A DNA stretch of 64,000 bases, taken from assembly GCA_022828125.1 (NCBI GenBank), contig JAJEJD010000002.1:1-64000 (forward strand). The letters run 5' to 3'. The stretch's first letter is position 1. Each line of letters starts with the position of its first letter. The position numbers and the translations under genes were made by a program. Of this stretch, positions 26,966 to 34,360 are shown piece after piece. The notes beneath the pieces were generated by a model that worked only from the letters and a program-made list of their open reading frames with translations, had not been told where the DNA came from and did not search any database. The DNA comes from a bacterium. GTDB lineage: Bacteria; UBA8248.

Positions 26966-27889
26966 CTACTCCTTTAGAAAACCATACTTACGAGCCATAT
27001 CGGCAACCGATTTATAACGGCTGTGACCGACCCTGACGTAACCATCCGTTCCGTATAGAGCCCGCAGCAAACCGCGATTCTGGGGCCGGTTCATCTTCAT
27101 CATCGCTACGATGAATTTTTCCCTGATTTCAGGGGCCAGCCCTTTGCGCACCACTACATTGTGACTGGGAATTCTGGCCGACTGCTCAATGGCGACGACT
27201 TGATCGCGCTGCTCTGGGCGCAAGAGGTTGAGCGCGTATTGGCTGACGCCGGCGGCGTCGACGAAGCCGCCGACCATCGAGTTGATCGCCTGCTGATCCC
27301 CGCCTGCGAAATAAACTCTCCGGAAAAATCCGCCCTCGGGCTTTTCCAGTCCCCCATTCACCAGACCAGTGCGAATAAAAATATCATGGGGGTACATGAA
27401 CCCCGAACTCGAAATGGGGTCGACATAGGCAATAGTCTTTCCCTTGAGATCGGATAATTTCTTGATGCCGCTTTCCTTGCGAACAAAAATCCTCGAATAG
27501 TAGTAGGGCTTTCCGTCGTATATTTCCCCGAGTACCGCCTCGACTCCCGAATACTTGTTTGCCAGGACATAGGGCAGCGGAGACATGAAGCTTACGTCCG
27601 CCTTTTTCGAGATCATGGCCTCTACGGCGGCTGAATAATTCAATGTGATGAAATAGCGGACTTTCCGCCCCATCTCTTTTTCCAGGAAATTCATCGCCGG
27701 CTTCACGTTGCTGATGAGTTTCTCGGGATTCTCGAGTGGAATGAACGCGACCCGAAGCTCCTTATCGCCCGCGTGAACGGGAACCGAAGCGAACAAGAGC
27801 GCGGAGAAAACGAGGAGAACCACCACTGGTAGAAACACCCCCGGCGCTTTCGGCGATAATACTCGGATGAAACGCATGACTCTGCTCAT
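26966..27889 (-). CDS. phnD: Phosphate/phosphite/phosphonate-type substrate-binding protein (PhnD family)
   Basis: The 307-residue protein begins with a signal peptide: a hydrophobic run around residues 17-37 ending VPVHAG, giving a periplasmic mature form that opens DKELRVAFIPLENPEKL. PhnD features include KADVSFMSPLPYVLANKY, LKGKTIAYVDPISSSGF and VNGG. It captures a ligand for the adjacent ABC importer. The start overlaps the upstream peroxidase gene stop by four bases (ATGA), so the two are made together. That link to a di-haem protein leaves the true ligand open. Confidence 0.9.
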   Translation of the reverse strand: MSRVMRFIRVLSPKAPGVFLPVVVLLVFSALLFASVPVHAGDKELRVAFIPLENPEKLISNVKPAMNFLEKEMGRKVRYFITLNYSAAVEAMISKKADVSFMSPLPYVLANKYSGVEAVLGEIYDGKPYYYSRIFVRKESGIKKLSDLKGKTIAYVDPISSSGFMYPHDIFIRTGLVNGGLEKPEGGFFRRVYFAGGDQQAINSMVGGFVDAAGVSQYALNLLRPEQRDQVVAIEQSARIPSHNVVVRKGLAPEIREKFIVAMMKMNRPQNRGLLRALYGTDGYVRVGHSRYKSVADMARKYGFLKE

Positions 27890-29847
27890 TTCAGTTTGTC
27901 CTGGTTTTTCTGATAAAGCGTGTGATAAGCCGCGATTTTATGGTCGGTCATTTTCACGTCGCCGGCGAGATGAGCTCGCAAAGCCTCATTGAGTTTCTTT
28001 TCCATCTCATTGAGAATCGGCAGATTTTCCTTGTTCTGAACGTCCCATTTGTGGGCCTGTACTTCACGCACCACTGTTTTCAATAAGACGGAGATTAACT
28101 CTCTTTTCTTTCTCTGTTTCAAACGGTCATAAGTAGAGAGAAAGAACTTGAACTCCTCCAACTCCGACTCCAGTGTGTAAACTGTATCCTCAATCCCCTG
28201 GACGCCATCCCCCACGGCTTCGACGTAGGCCGTGAGGTCGTCAATATCTTCTCGACTCAGCCCCAACTTGAATTGCGTGTTAAACCATTCATTCACCGCC
28301 CGCAGGGTGGGCAGGCTCCCGTCGTGGAAATATGGGCCCGTGAATTTTGACGAGAGTAGTGTGGGCGTATCCAGACCTCCCACGTGGAAGGGTTGGTTCT
28401 CTCCTCCCGTGGAACCAATGTTGTGGCGTTTGTGGTCGACGAAATTCGCGTTCGGGATGTGACAACTCGCGCAACTCATGCCGCCCATCATCTGCGGGAA
28501 TTTCCGGTCAAATATCTTCTCGCCCCGAAGCGCTGCTTCTGAAACCTTACCGGGATTGAGCTTCCCGCTTTTTTTCAGCTTCGGGTTAGGCAAAAACTCG
28601 AACTCGTTCATGTATGCGATCATCCCGTCCATGACCATCGGATCAGGCTCCGGCCCATTGAACTCATTCACGATGACGTTGCGGACGAATTCCCTGAGCG
28701 AAGCGAAACGCCCGTTTCTGCCATAAGGGGCCGTAAAGCGAATGCCCCGCAAGTCGGGTGTGTCCAATGGATCGTGCAGGCCATTGTTGGCGTGCCCTGC
28801 GAAGAAACTGTTCGACACGTCCATCCCGCCCTTTTCCCTGGAAAGTCCCGGGATGAAGAATTTGGGATTCGTCACTCCCTTGTTGTGGCAAGTGTTGCAA
28901 CTTATACCGAGGCTACGCGCGGGTTCACCGAAAATCTCCGCGCTGTCGAAAGCCATATCACCCAGGGCGATGAGAAAGGTTTCCGCCTCGCTTGCTCCGC
29001 GCTCCGCCATGCCGAGAATTTGTCTGGGGCGCGGGAGTTGCTTGTTGATATCGGAGCCGGGTGGCAAGCGCCACGGCACTTTCGCTGATTCAATATACGT
29101 TTCGCTCGTCTTGGGACGGGGTAAAAGTCTGTGTTCTTTTCCGGCCCGAAAGCCGGAAAAATTCGAATGAAAATACCGGCGAATAAACGCGATGCTCTCG
29201 CGAATTTTCTCCGGAGTCATCGGCCTTGCGCCGATGCCCATCACGCCCGCAACCCCAAGGTTAGAATTCGCTTCGAGCCAATGGACCTGCAGCCTCTTCC
29301 ACCCTTCCGGATCCAGATGCGGCAAGGCATCAGCGAAAGCCTGAGATATTCTGCGCGCTTCATTCAGGCGGCTTTTCACCTCCTCTCTGTTCGAATCCGC
29401 TTTGATCCCGTCCAAGCGAGAGATTAACAACGAGGCGACTCCCCGCGTCACCAAGGAGAAAGCCAAGCGACTTCCGTTTTTGCGCGCGACGACCATATCC
29501 GGCTCTTCATCGCCTGTCGCCACGGGCTGGGCTACACGCCTGGCAATGGCCAGACCTTCCGAGAACTTCTTCGCACCAGGAGAATTCACCCGCTTCAACG
29601 CCTCTTCGACACGCTTCAAATCGGACCACACCTGCGGCCACAGCACGGGATTCAGATTCAAGATGAAACTGACTCGACGATAACTTTCGGCAACGGGGTG
29701 TAATTCTTCGGGGGGTACGATGTGCGCCGAGGTCGGGCTGAAACTCGTCATCACCAACCCGGCAGCCAAAAGCCATGCCGGCATCGTCAAGGAATTTTTC
29801 ACACGCAGAGCAAGCCTCGCCCCGGGCGCTATGAGGCTGCATAACAT
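27886..29847 (-). CDS. Di-haem cytochrome c peroxidase/MauG-type protein with long N-terminal region
   Basis: The 653-residue protein has an N-terminal hydrophobic signal segment (around residues 23-41, ending TSAH). Two c-haem sites are visible: CNTCH near residue 317 and CASCH near residue 458. The region between and after contains GIRFTAPYGRNGRFASLREFV, TPTLLSSKFTGPYFHDGS and LTAYVEA, typical of the di-haem cytochrome c peroxidase family. The first 250 residues are not part of the usual enzyme and look helical. It would act in the periplasm on peroxide or as an oxidase of another protein. It leads the phnDCE-like operon, with TGGAG upstream of ATG 29847. Confidence 0.9.
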   Translation of the reverse strand: MLCSLIAPGARLALRVKNSLTMPAWLLAAGLVMTSFSPTSAHIVPPEELHPVAESYRRVSFILNLNPVLWPQVWSDLKRVEEALKRVNSPGAKKFSEGLAIARRVAQPVATGDEEPDMVVARKNGSRLAFSLVTRGVASLLISRLDGIKADSNREEVKSRLNEARRISQAFADALPHLDPEGWKRLQVHWLEANSNLGVAGVMGIGARPMTPEKIRESIAFIRRYFHSNFSGFRAGKEHRLLPRPKTSETYIESAKVPWRLPPGSDINKQLPRPRQILGMAERGASEAETFLIALGDMAFDSAEIFGEPARSLGISCNTCHNKGVTNPKFFIPGLSREKGGMDVSNSFFAGHANNGLHDPLDTPDLRGIRFTAPYGRNGRFASLREFVRNVIVNEFNGPEPDPMVMDGMIAYMNEFEFLPNPKLKKSGKLNPGKVSEAALRGEKIFDRKFPQMMGGMSCASCHIPNANFVDHKRHNIGSTGGENQPFHVGGLDTPTLLSSKFTGPYFHDGSLPTLRAVNEWFNTQFKLGLSREDIDDLTAYVEAVGDGVQGIEDTVYTLESELEEFKFFLSTYDRLKQRKKRELISVLLKTVVREVQAHKWDVQNKENLPILNEMEKKLNEALRAHLAGDVKMTDHKIAAYHTLYQKNQDKLK

Positions 29848-29883
29848 ATTTACGGTTCTCCAGAAAAAAACACCAACAAAACA

Positions 29884-29913
29884 ATTTTATTGGCATTCAA
29901 AAAATAAAGTCAA
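29884..29913 (-). promoter_or_regulatory. Sigma-70-type promoter of the peroxidase-phnDCE operon
   Basis: On the minus strand, TTGACT is followed by an 18-base spacer and TAAAAT, a good match to the -35 and -10 consensus. The -10 lies about 37 bases before the ATG at 29847, leaving room for a short leader with a TGGAG ribosome binding site. Confidence 0.7.
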
Positions 29914-29930
29914 CCCTCACTGAATAAATT

Positions 29931-29946
29931 TTTAGACATGTCTAAA
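29931..29946. promoter_or_regulatory. 16-bp perfect palindrome, probable operator
   Basis: TTTAGACATGTCTAAA is a perfect 16-bp dyad, centred about 28 bases upstream of the -35 element of the promoter at 29884-29913. Its form resembles boxes bound by dimeric metal-responsive regulators of the DtxR/MntR group, though that match is from general pattern only. The regulator gene is not in the window. Confidence 0.65.
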
Positions 29947-30044
29947 TTCAACAAAGGCCACCAACATCAGCATAAACAGATGCTTGAGGGAGTTGATTGA
30001 AAATGATGCACGGGAAGTTTATCTTCTTTGAGAAGATAGAGTGC

Positions 30045-30077
30045 AAAAAACCGGCCCTTACAAGGACCGGTTTTTTT
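30045..30077 (-). terminator. Intrinsic terminator of amtB-glnB
   Basis: AAAAAACCGG and CCGGTTTTTT pair around an inner CCTT/AAGG stem, giving a strong hairpin with U-tracts in both directions. It lies 119 bases past the glnB stop and about 100 bases before the peroxidase operon's palindrome, so it insulates the two leftward units. Confidence 0.85.
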
Positions 30078-30195
30078 AAGACCGGATGCTTGGTATTTGA
30101 AGAATCAATCCGAATATAGATACTGAAGACGGTAAAATCTTTTACACCATCAGCTCCGCCTTGTCGTGAAAACGACTCCGTTGCGGAGCAGATTC

Positions 30196-30534
30196 CTAAA
30201 TAGCGCTATCGCCTCTATCGCCGGTGCGTATGCGCACGCAATCTTCCACCGCCTGGACGAATATTTTGCCGTCGCCTATCTGGCCCGAATTCGCCGCATC
30301 GCAAATCGCAGTGACGATAGCATCGGCGTTGTCGTCCTGCGTCAAGATTTCGACCTTGATCTTCGGCAGAAAATCGACCACGTACTCGCTGCCGCGATAT
30401 AGTTCGGTGTGGCCCTTTTGACGGCCGAAACCCTTCACTTCGGTGACCGTCATGCCCGTCACACCGGCATCTCCCAGCGCTTCTTTCACACTTTCCAGCT
30501 TGAATGGCTTGATAATCGCCGTGACTAAACGCAT
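30196..30534 (-). CDS. glnB: PII nitrogen regulatory protein
   Basis: The 112-residue protein is a full-length PII trimer subunit. The start MRLVTAIIKPFKLESV is diagnostic, the T-loop GRQKGHTELYRGSEYVV has Tyr at residue 51, the uridylylation site, and the C-terminus has the conserved DGKIFV and RTGDRG motifs for ATP/2-oxoglutarate binding. It senses nitrogen and energy status and, as the partner of the adjacent amtB, probably gates the ammonium channel (GlnK role). It lies 60 bases downstream of amtB, the reverse of the common glnK-amtB order. Confidence 0.96.
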   Translation of the reverse strand: MRLVTAIIKPFKLESVKEALGDAGVTGMTVTEVKGFGRQKGHTELYRGSEYVVDFLPKIKVEILTQDDNADAIVTAICDAANSGQIGDGKIFVQAVEDCVRIRTGDRGDSAI

Positions 30535-30594
30535 TGCTCATTCCTCTCAAGATGACAGACTGGACTCATCCGGTATAAATCCTTCGCCCCTGAA

Positions 30595-31986
30595 TCAACC
30601 CAGCCGCTCGCCCGCGTAAGCCTCCATGGCGTGCTCCGAGATGTCAAGACCCGCCAATTCGTCCTCTGCGGAAACACGCACGCCCATCACGGCTTTCACC
30701 GCCTGCCAAAGGATAAATGATAGTACGAAGGTGAAGACACCGACTGCGACGACACCCGCAAGCTGTTTCATGAGGAGCCCTGCGCCGCCCCCGTAGAACA
30801 ATCCCACGACGCCTTCGTCAATGGAAGGCGCGGCGAACAATCCCAGCGCAAGCGTGCCGAAGACACCGCACACGAGGTGAACCGAAACCACCCCAACAGG
30901 ATCGTCAATCTTGATCTTGTCGAGAAACGGAATCGCAACACAGACGATAAAGCCTGCTGCCAGACCGATAATCACCGCCCCCAGCGGAGTGACGTTGGCG
31001 CAAGGCGCCGTGATGGCGACCAACCCTGCAAGCGCGCCGTTCACACTCATGGAAAGATCGGCTTTGCCGAACATGGCCCTCGAAGTCATGCTCGAAGCGA
31101 CGACACCCGCTGAGGCGGCGAGGTTCGTCGTCACGGCGATGCGCGCGATGGCGCCCGCGTCGGCGGCCATGGTGCTGCCCGGGTTAAATCCGAACCATCC
31201 AAGCCATAATATGAACCCACCCAACGTGACGAGCGGCATATTGTGGCCGGGCATCGGCTGCATGCGGCCATCGGAGGTGTATTTGCCGAGCCGCGGGCCG
31301 AGGACGATTATTCCGGCGAGTCCCGCCCAGCCGCCCACGGAGTGAACCACGGTGGAACCGGCGAAATCGAGAAAACCCATTCCACCCAGCCAGCCGCCAC
31401 CCCAAATCCAATGACCCTGGATGGGATAGATGATGGCGACGAGCAGGAAACTGAAGATCATGAACGAGGAAAACTTGATGCGCTCGGCCACACAGCCCGA
31501 GACGATGGTCGCCGCCGTTGCTGCGAAAACAAGTTGGAAGAAAAACTTCGCGTATAGCGGCACGCCCGTCCAATTGAGGGACGAGAAAACGCCTTTGTAC
31601 GCATCACCCGTGGCAGGGCTGTTGTCCACTCCCGAAAGGAAGAAACCGTTCGTCCCGAATATCGAGCTGCCATCGCCGAACATCAAAGCGAAACCCAATA
31701 TCCAGAATGCCAGAGACGAGACGGCGACGACACCGAAGTTCTTATAAAGAATGGCGACGGTGTTCTTGGCCCGGCAAAGCCCCGATTCGAGCATCGCAAA
31801 GCCCGCGTGCATGAAAAACACCAGAAAGCCGGCCACCATCACCCAAACAGTGTCTGCCGCGACTTGCAAATTCGCGAGGCTCTTTGCCATGGCCTTGACA
31901 TCCTGCGCCCAGCCGTTGCCGGCAAAAGAAAAAATCCCCACGGCGAAGACAATCCCGGTCGTAATGTAGAGATACCCTCTTCTCAT
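30595..31986 (-). CDS. amtB: Ammonium transporter (Amt/MEP/Rh family)
   Basis: The 463-residue protein begins with a cleavable signal peptide (hydrophobic run ending GNGWA), then eleven predicted helices. Family motifs include FMHAGFAMLESGLCRAKN, DFAGSTVVHSVGGWAGLAG with the first pore His, and VHLVCGVFGTLALGLFA with the second. It conducts ammonium across the inner membrane under PII control. GGAGGAGG stands directly before ATG 31986. The 264 bases upstream contain no sigma-54 promoter I can recognise. Confidence 0.96.
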   Translation of the reverse strand: MRRGYLYITTGIVFAVGIFSFAGNGWAQDVKAMAKSLANLQVAADTVWVMVAGFLVFFMHAGFAMLESGLCRAKNTVAILYKNFGVVAVSSLAFWILGFALMFGDGSSIFGTNGFFLSGVDNSPATGDAYKGVFSSLNWTGVPLYAKFFFQLVFAATAATIVSGCVAERIKFSSFMIFSFLLVAIIYPIQGHWIWGGGWLGGMGFLDFAGSTVVHSVGGWAGLAGIIVLGPRLGKYTSDGRMQPMPGHNMPLVTLGGFILWLGWFGFNPGSTMAADAGAIARIAVTTNLAASAGVVASSMTSRAMFGKADLSMSVNGALAGLVAITAPCANVTPLGAVIIGLAAGFIVCVAIPFLDKIKIDDPVGVVSVHLVCGVFGTLALGLFAAPSIDEGVVGLFYGGGAGLLMKQLAGVVAVGVFTFVLSFILWQAVKAVMGVRVSAEDELAGLDISEHAMEAYAGERLG

Positions 31987-32250
31987 GCCTCCTCCTCCAG
32001 TCTGTTTTGGCTATTTTTTTACGTTTCGCTATTTTCGTGAATTTACGTTCCCAGAGAATCATCTTTCATTGTGTAGGCAAGAAGTATTTCGGTATCGTTT
32101 CGACTGTATTACCCAAACGTTAATTATGCTCCCAATCCCCGACCCGCTTCGGTTTGACAGGCGATTTCGTGCGTGCTAGCAATTCCGCCAATTCGATAAA
32201 TTTCTTTTGAACAAGCCCTTTTCCGGGATCAATCCACTGAAGGAGATACA

Positions 32251-32694
32251 ATGCCTCCAAAACGAAAACCCAAAATTCCCGCAAGAGCCCTCAAGCGCGG
32301 CACACACCTGTGGACCAAGGAATTCACCGAGCGTATCGGTCATGACATGGCCGAATGGGCGGATGAGGAATTCATGGAGCTTTTCATGAACTTCTGCTAC
32401 GGCGGGCTTTACGATCGAAACGTTCTGTCCCATAAAACCAGGGAACTTTGCGCCGTGGCCGCATGTGTGATGGCCAACGCGCATCCGCAACTGCGCACCC
32501 ACATTCAGGCCTCGTGGAACTGCGGGGCGACGAAGCGTGAGATCATGGAAGTCATCATCCAGATGGCCACTTACTGCGGGATGCCGTATATGCTTCAGGC
32601 GGCTCGAATCGCCGCGAATGAAGTATTCCCCCTGCTCAAGCGCGGAGAGAAGGCCGCCGCTCCGCCGCCGGGCCTGAAATTGGATAAGAAGTAA
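32251..32694 (+). CDS. Carboxymuconolactone decarboxylase family protein
   Basis: The 147-residue small helical protein has the family core KTRELCAVAACVMANAHP followed by LRTHIQASWNCGATKREIMEV and QMATYCGMPYMLQAA. These match carboxymuconolactone decarboxylase/AhpD-like proteins of the gamma-CMD type. The AhpD CxxC pair is not obvious, so a peroxidase role is not supported. It is followed after 63 bases by a cyclase-family gene on the same strand; the pair may act on an aromatic or ring-opened acid. ATG 32251 follows AAGGAG. Confidence 0.9.
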   Translation: MPPKRKPKIPARALKRGTHLWTKEFTERIGHDMAEWADEEFMELFMNFCYGGLYDRNVLSHKTRELCAVAACVMANAHPQLRTHIQASWNCGATKREIMEVIIQMATYCGMPYMLQAARIAANEVFPLLKRGEKAAAPPPGLKLDKK

Positions 32695-32757
32695 CCCGAA
32701 ACCGTCAGGCGCCGGGCGGCCTACACCCAAAACCAAATACGTGAGGAGTATCTAATA

Positions 32758-33534
32758 ATGGCCCGTAGAATCGTAGATTTAAGCGTTCCCCTTCAAAACG
32801 CGCCCATGGAGAACAATCCGGCCGCCATCCAGTACGTGAACCACACCGAGCTTGCCCGCATGCGAGCCAAATCATACAAGTTTCCGGACACCAGTTATTT
32901 TCCCGACCACATGCATTGCGCGACCGAGAACATCACGGCCATCAGTACGCACAGCGGCACGCACCTCGACTCTCCGTACCACTACGGTCCCGAATGTGAA
33001 GGGAACCCCTCGAAAACGATTGACCTCGTTCCCCTCGAGTGGTGCGTGAGCGATGGGGTGGTCCTGGACTTCCATGACGCCGAGCGCGGCCACAACATCA
33101 CGCTGGAGGAGACGCAGCAGAAAGTGGCAGCCCTCGAAGAGAAAGGCTATTCCCTCAAGCCGATGGATATCGTCCTCATCCGAACCGACCATACCACGAA
33201 ATATCTGTATACCCCCGATTTCGAACAAACCCATCCCGGCATGAGCGTAGACGCCACGGAATGGCTGGTCGACCAAGGAATCAAGGTGATGGGGATAGAC
33301 GCATGGGGTTTTGACATTCCCGTCTCCAGGATGACGGAACTCAGACGCCAGGGAAACACGAAAGACTTCTTTGGCAGCCATTTCCTGGGCCGCAAGAAAG
33401 AATACATCCATGCGGAAAAACTCATGAATCTCGATATAATCCCCGAGTTCGGGTTCACCGTCTCGATGCTCCCCATCAAGATTGAGCGTGCTAGCGGCGC
33501 CTGGTGTCGGGCGGTGGCCATCATTGATGATTAG
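32758..33534 (+). CDS. Cyclase family protein (kynurenine formamidase-like)
   Basis: The 258-residue metal-dependent hydrolase shows the family metal motif STHSGTHLDSPYHY (HxGTHxDxPxH), then LIRTDHT and GIDAWGFDIPVSRM. Members hydrolyse N-formylkynurenine or related amides, lactones or isatin. GTGAGGAGT before the ATG at 32758 serves as ribosome binding site. It probably shares a transcript with the CMD-family gene upstream; together they suggest a small catabolic unit, but the substrate is not evident. Confidence 0.9.
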   Translation: MARRIVDLSVPLQNAPMENNPAAIQYVNHTELARMRAKSYKFPDTSYFPDHMHCATENITAISTHSGTHLDSPYHYGPECEGNPSKTIDLVPLEWCVSDGVVLDFHDAERGHNITLEETQQKVAALEEKGYSLKPMDIVLIRTDHTTKYLYTPDFEQTHPGMSVDATEWLVDQGIKVMGIDAWGFDIPVSRMTELRRQGNTKDFFGSHFLGRKKEYIHAEKLMNLDIIPEFGFTVSMLPIKIERASGAWCRAVAIIDD

Positions 33535-33648
33535 CCCGAATCTCTAAGGGGAGGCCGAGATCGGCGCGTGGAGTGACTTCTCGGAAAAATATGGTAATAT
33601 CTCTCGCACAAGATATCAGTGCGGCAAGAAACCTAAAGGAGCGGAACG

Positions 33649-33846
33649 ATGGCCTTACATGAAAGCGCAGTGAAGCAAGAAGCCTTATCCGGCGGCCTGA
33701 TCCGGCGCATGGCGGCCGTCAAACCGGCCATCCTGGCGATCGTTCTCGGCGTATTCATCCTCTATGGCGTAGGTTTCGCTCAACCCCAACTTTTGCATGA
33801 TGCCGCCCACGACACTCGCCACGCCTTCGCCTTCCCCTGCCATTAA
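33649..33846 (+). CDS. cbtB: CbtB-type cobalt transporter small subunit
   Basis: The 65-residue protein has one transmembrane helix (around residues 26-44, with AILAIVLGVFILYG) and ends HDAAHDTRHAFAFPCH, the histidine-rich metal-binding tail diagnostic of CbtB. CbtB normally partners the membrane protein CbtA under a cobalamin riboswitch. Neither cbtA nor a riboswitch is present: the next gene is a cupin, and the 113-base leader has no B12-box sequence. AAAGGAGCGG precedes the ATG. Two hairpins follow the stop. Confidence 0.85.
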   Translation: MALHESAVKQEALSGGLIRRMAAVKPAILAIVLGVFILYGVGFAQPQLLHDAAHDTRHAFAFPCH

Positions 33847-33851
33847 GAGGC

Positions 33852-33869
33852 CTGGCAACCTGTTGCCAG
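33852..33869. repeat. Perfect inverted repeat after cbtB
   Basis: CTGGCAAC and GTTGCCAG form an 8-bp perfect stem with a two-base centre, starting five bases after the cbtB stop. With no T-run it is not a terminator itself; it may protect the 3' end or bind a protein. Confidence 0.6.
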
Positions 33870-33878
33870 ACAATAAAC

Positions 33879-33906
33879 GGCGCCCCTTCCCGAGGCGTCT
33901 TTTTTT
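33879..33906 (+). terminator. Intrinsic terminator after cbtB
   Basis: GGCGCC pairs with GGCGTC (one wobble) around a nine-base loop and is followed by seven Ts. It ends the cbtB transcript just before the cupin gene at 33921, whose own promoter would then have to lie within this short region, or the gene is reached by readthrough. Confidence 0.7.
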
Positions 33907-33920
33907 CTTTGAGGGACCGA

Positions 33921-34271
33921 ATGCCCACAGATAATACCGAACATAGACCTTGGGGGCATTTCACCATATTGGCGGATGAGCCGGATCATAAGGTCAAGCG
34001 GGTTGTCGTTCATCCTGGGCATCGCCTCAGTCTGCAGCGTCACATGCGCAGATTGGAGCACTGGCATGCCATATCCGGAAAGGCCGTCGTCATCCGCGAA
34101 GAAGAAGAAATCACGTTTTCCGCCGGCGAGAGCATTGATATCCCACAAGGAGCATGGCACAGGGTTCAAAATGAAAAAGATTCGCCCTTCGTTTTCATCG
34201 AGGTGCAAACCGGCGCCTACTTCGGCGAGGACGACGTCGAACGCCGAGAAGATGATTACGGAAGAGTCTGA
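33921..34271 (+). CDS. Cupin, type II phosphomannose isomerase-like
   Basis: The 116-residue single-domain cupin opens with RPWGHFTILADEPDHKVKR and contains HRLSLQRHMRRLEHWHAISG, which supplies the metal-binding His and Glu residues, then DIPQGAWHRVQN with the last His. This matches the C-terminal cupin of mannose-1-phosphate guanylyltransferase/mannose-6-phosphate isomerase enzymes found as free-standing proteins. It may isomerise a sugar phosphate. Start at ATG 33921 after GAGGGA. It ends 89 bases before a convergent aminotransferase gene. Confidence 0.88.
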   Translation: MPTDNTEHRPWGHFTILADEPDHKVKRVVVHPGHRLSLQRHMRRLEHWHAISGKAVVIREEEEITFSAGESIDIPQGAWHRVQNEKDSPFVFIEVQTGAYFGEDDVERREDDYGRV

Positions 34272-34300
34272 CGAGGCATCATTTGGATAACCGGGCAAAT

Positions 34301-34329
34301 AAACACCCCCATTGCTTGAGGAGGTGTTT
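34301..34329. terminator. Terminator hairpin between convergent genes
   Basis: AAACACC and GGTGTTT form a 7-bp stem, with further CC/GG pairing inside, between the cupin gene and the leftward aminotransferase gene. On the minus strand a TTTATTTG tract follows, so it probably stops that transcript or both. Confidence 0.6.
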
Positions 34330-34360
34330 CTGAAACACACGGGGATACGAACGTTTCAAC

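Noticed and set aside
25405-27889. phnCDE as evidence for phosphonate catabolism
   Set aside because: No C-P lyase, phosphonatase or phosphite dehydrogenase genes are in the window, and the operon is led by a di-haem peroxidase. The gene symbols denote family only.
31987-32250. Possible sigma-54 promoter before amtB
   Set aside because: I looked for a GG-10-GC pattern of the TGGCAC-N5-TTGC type on the minus strand and did not find a convincing match.
33535-33648. Possible cobalamin riboswitch before cbtB
   Set aside because: The 113-base leader is too short and lacks a recognisable B12-box sequence. A covariance search would settle it.
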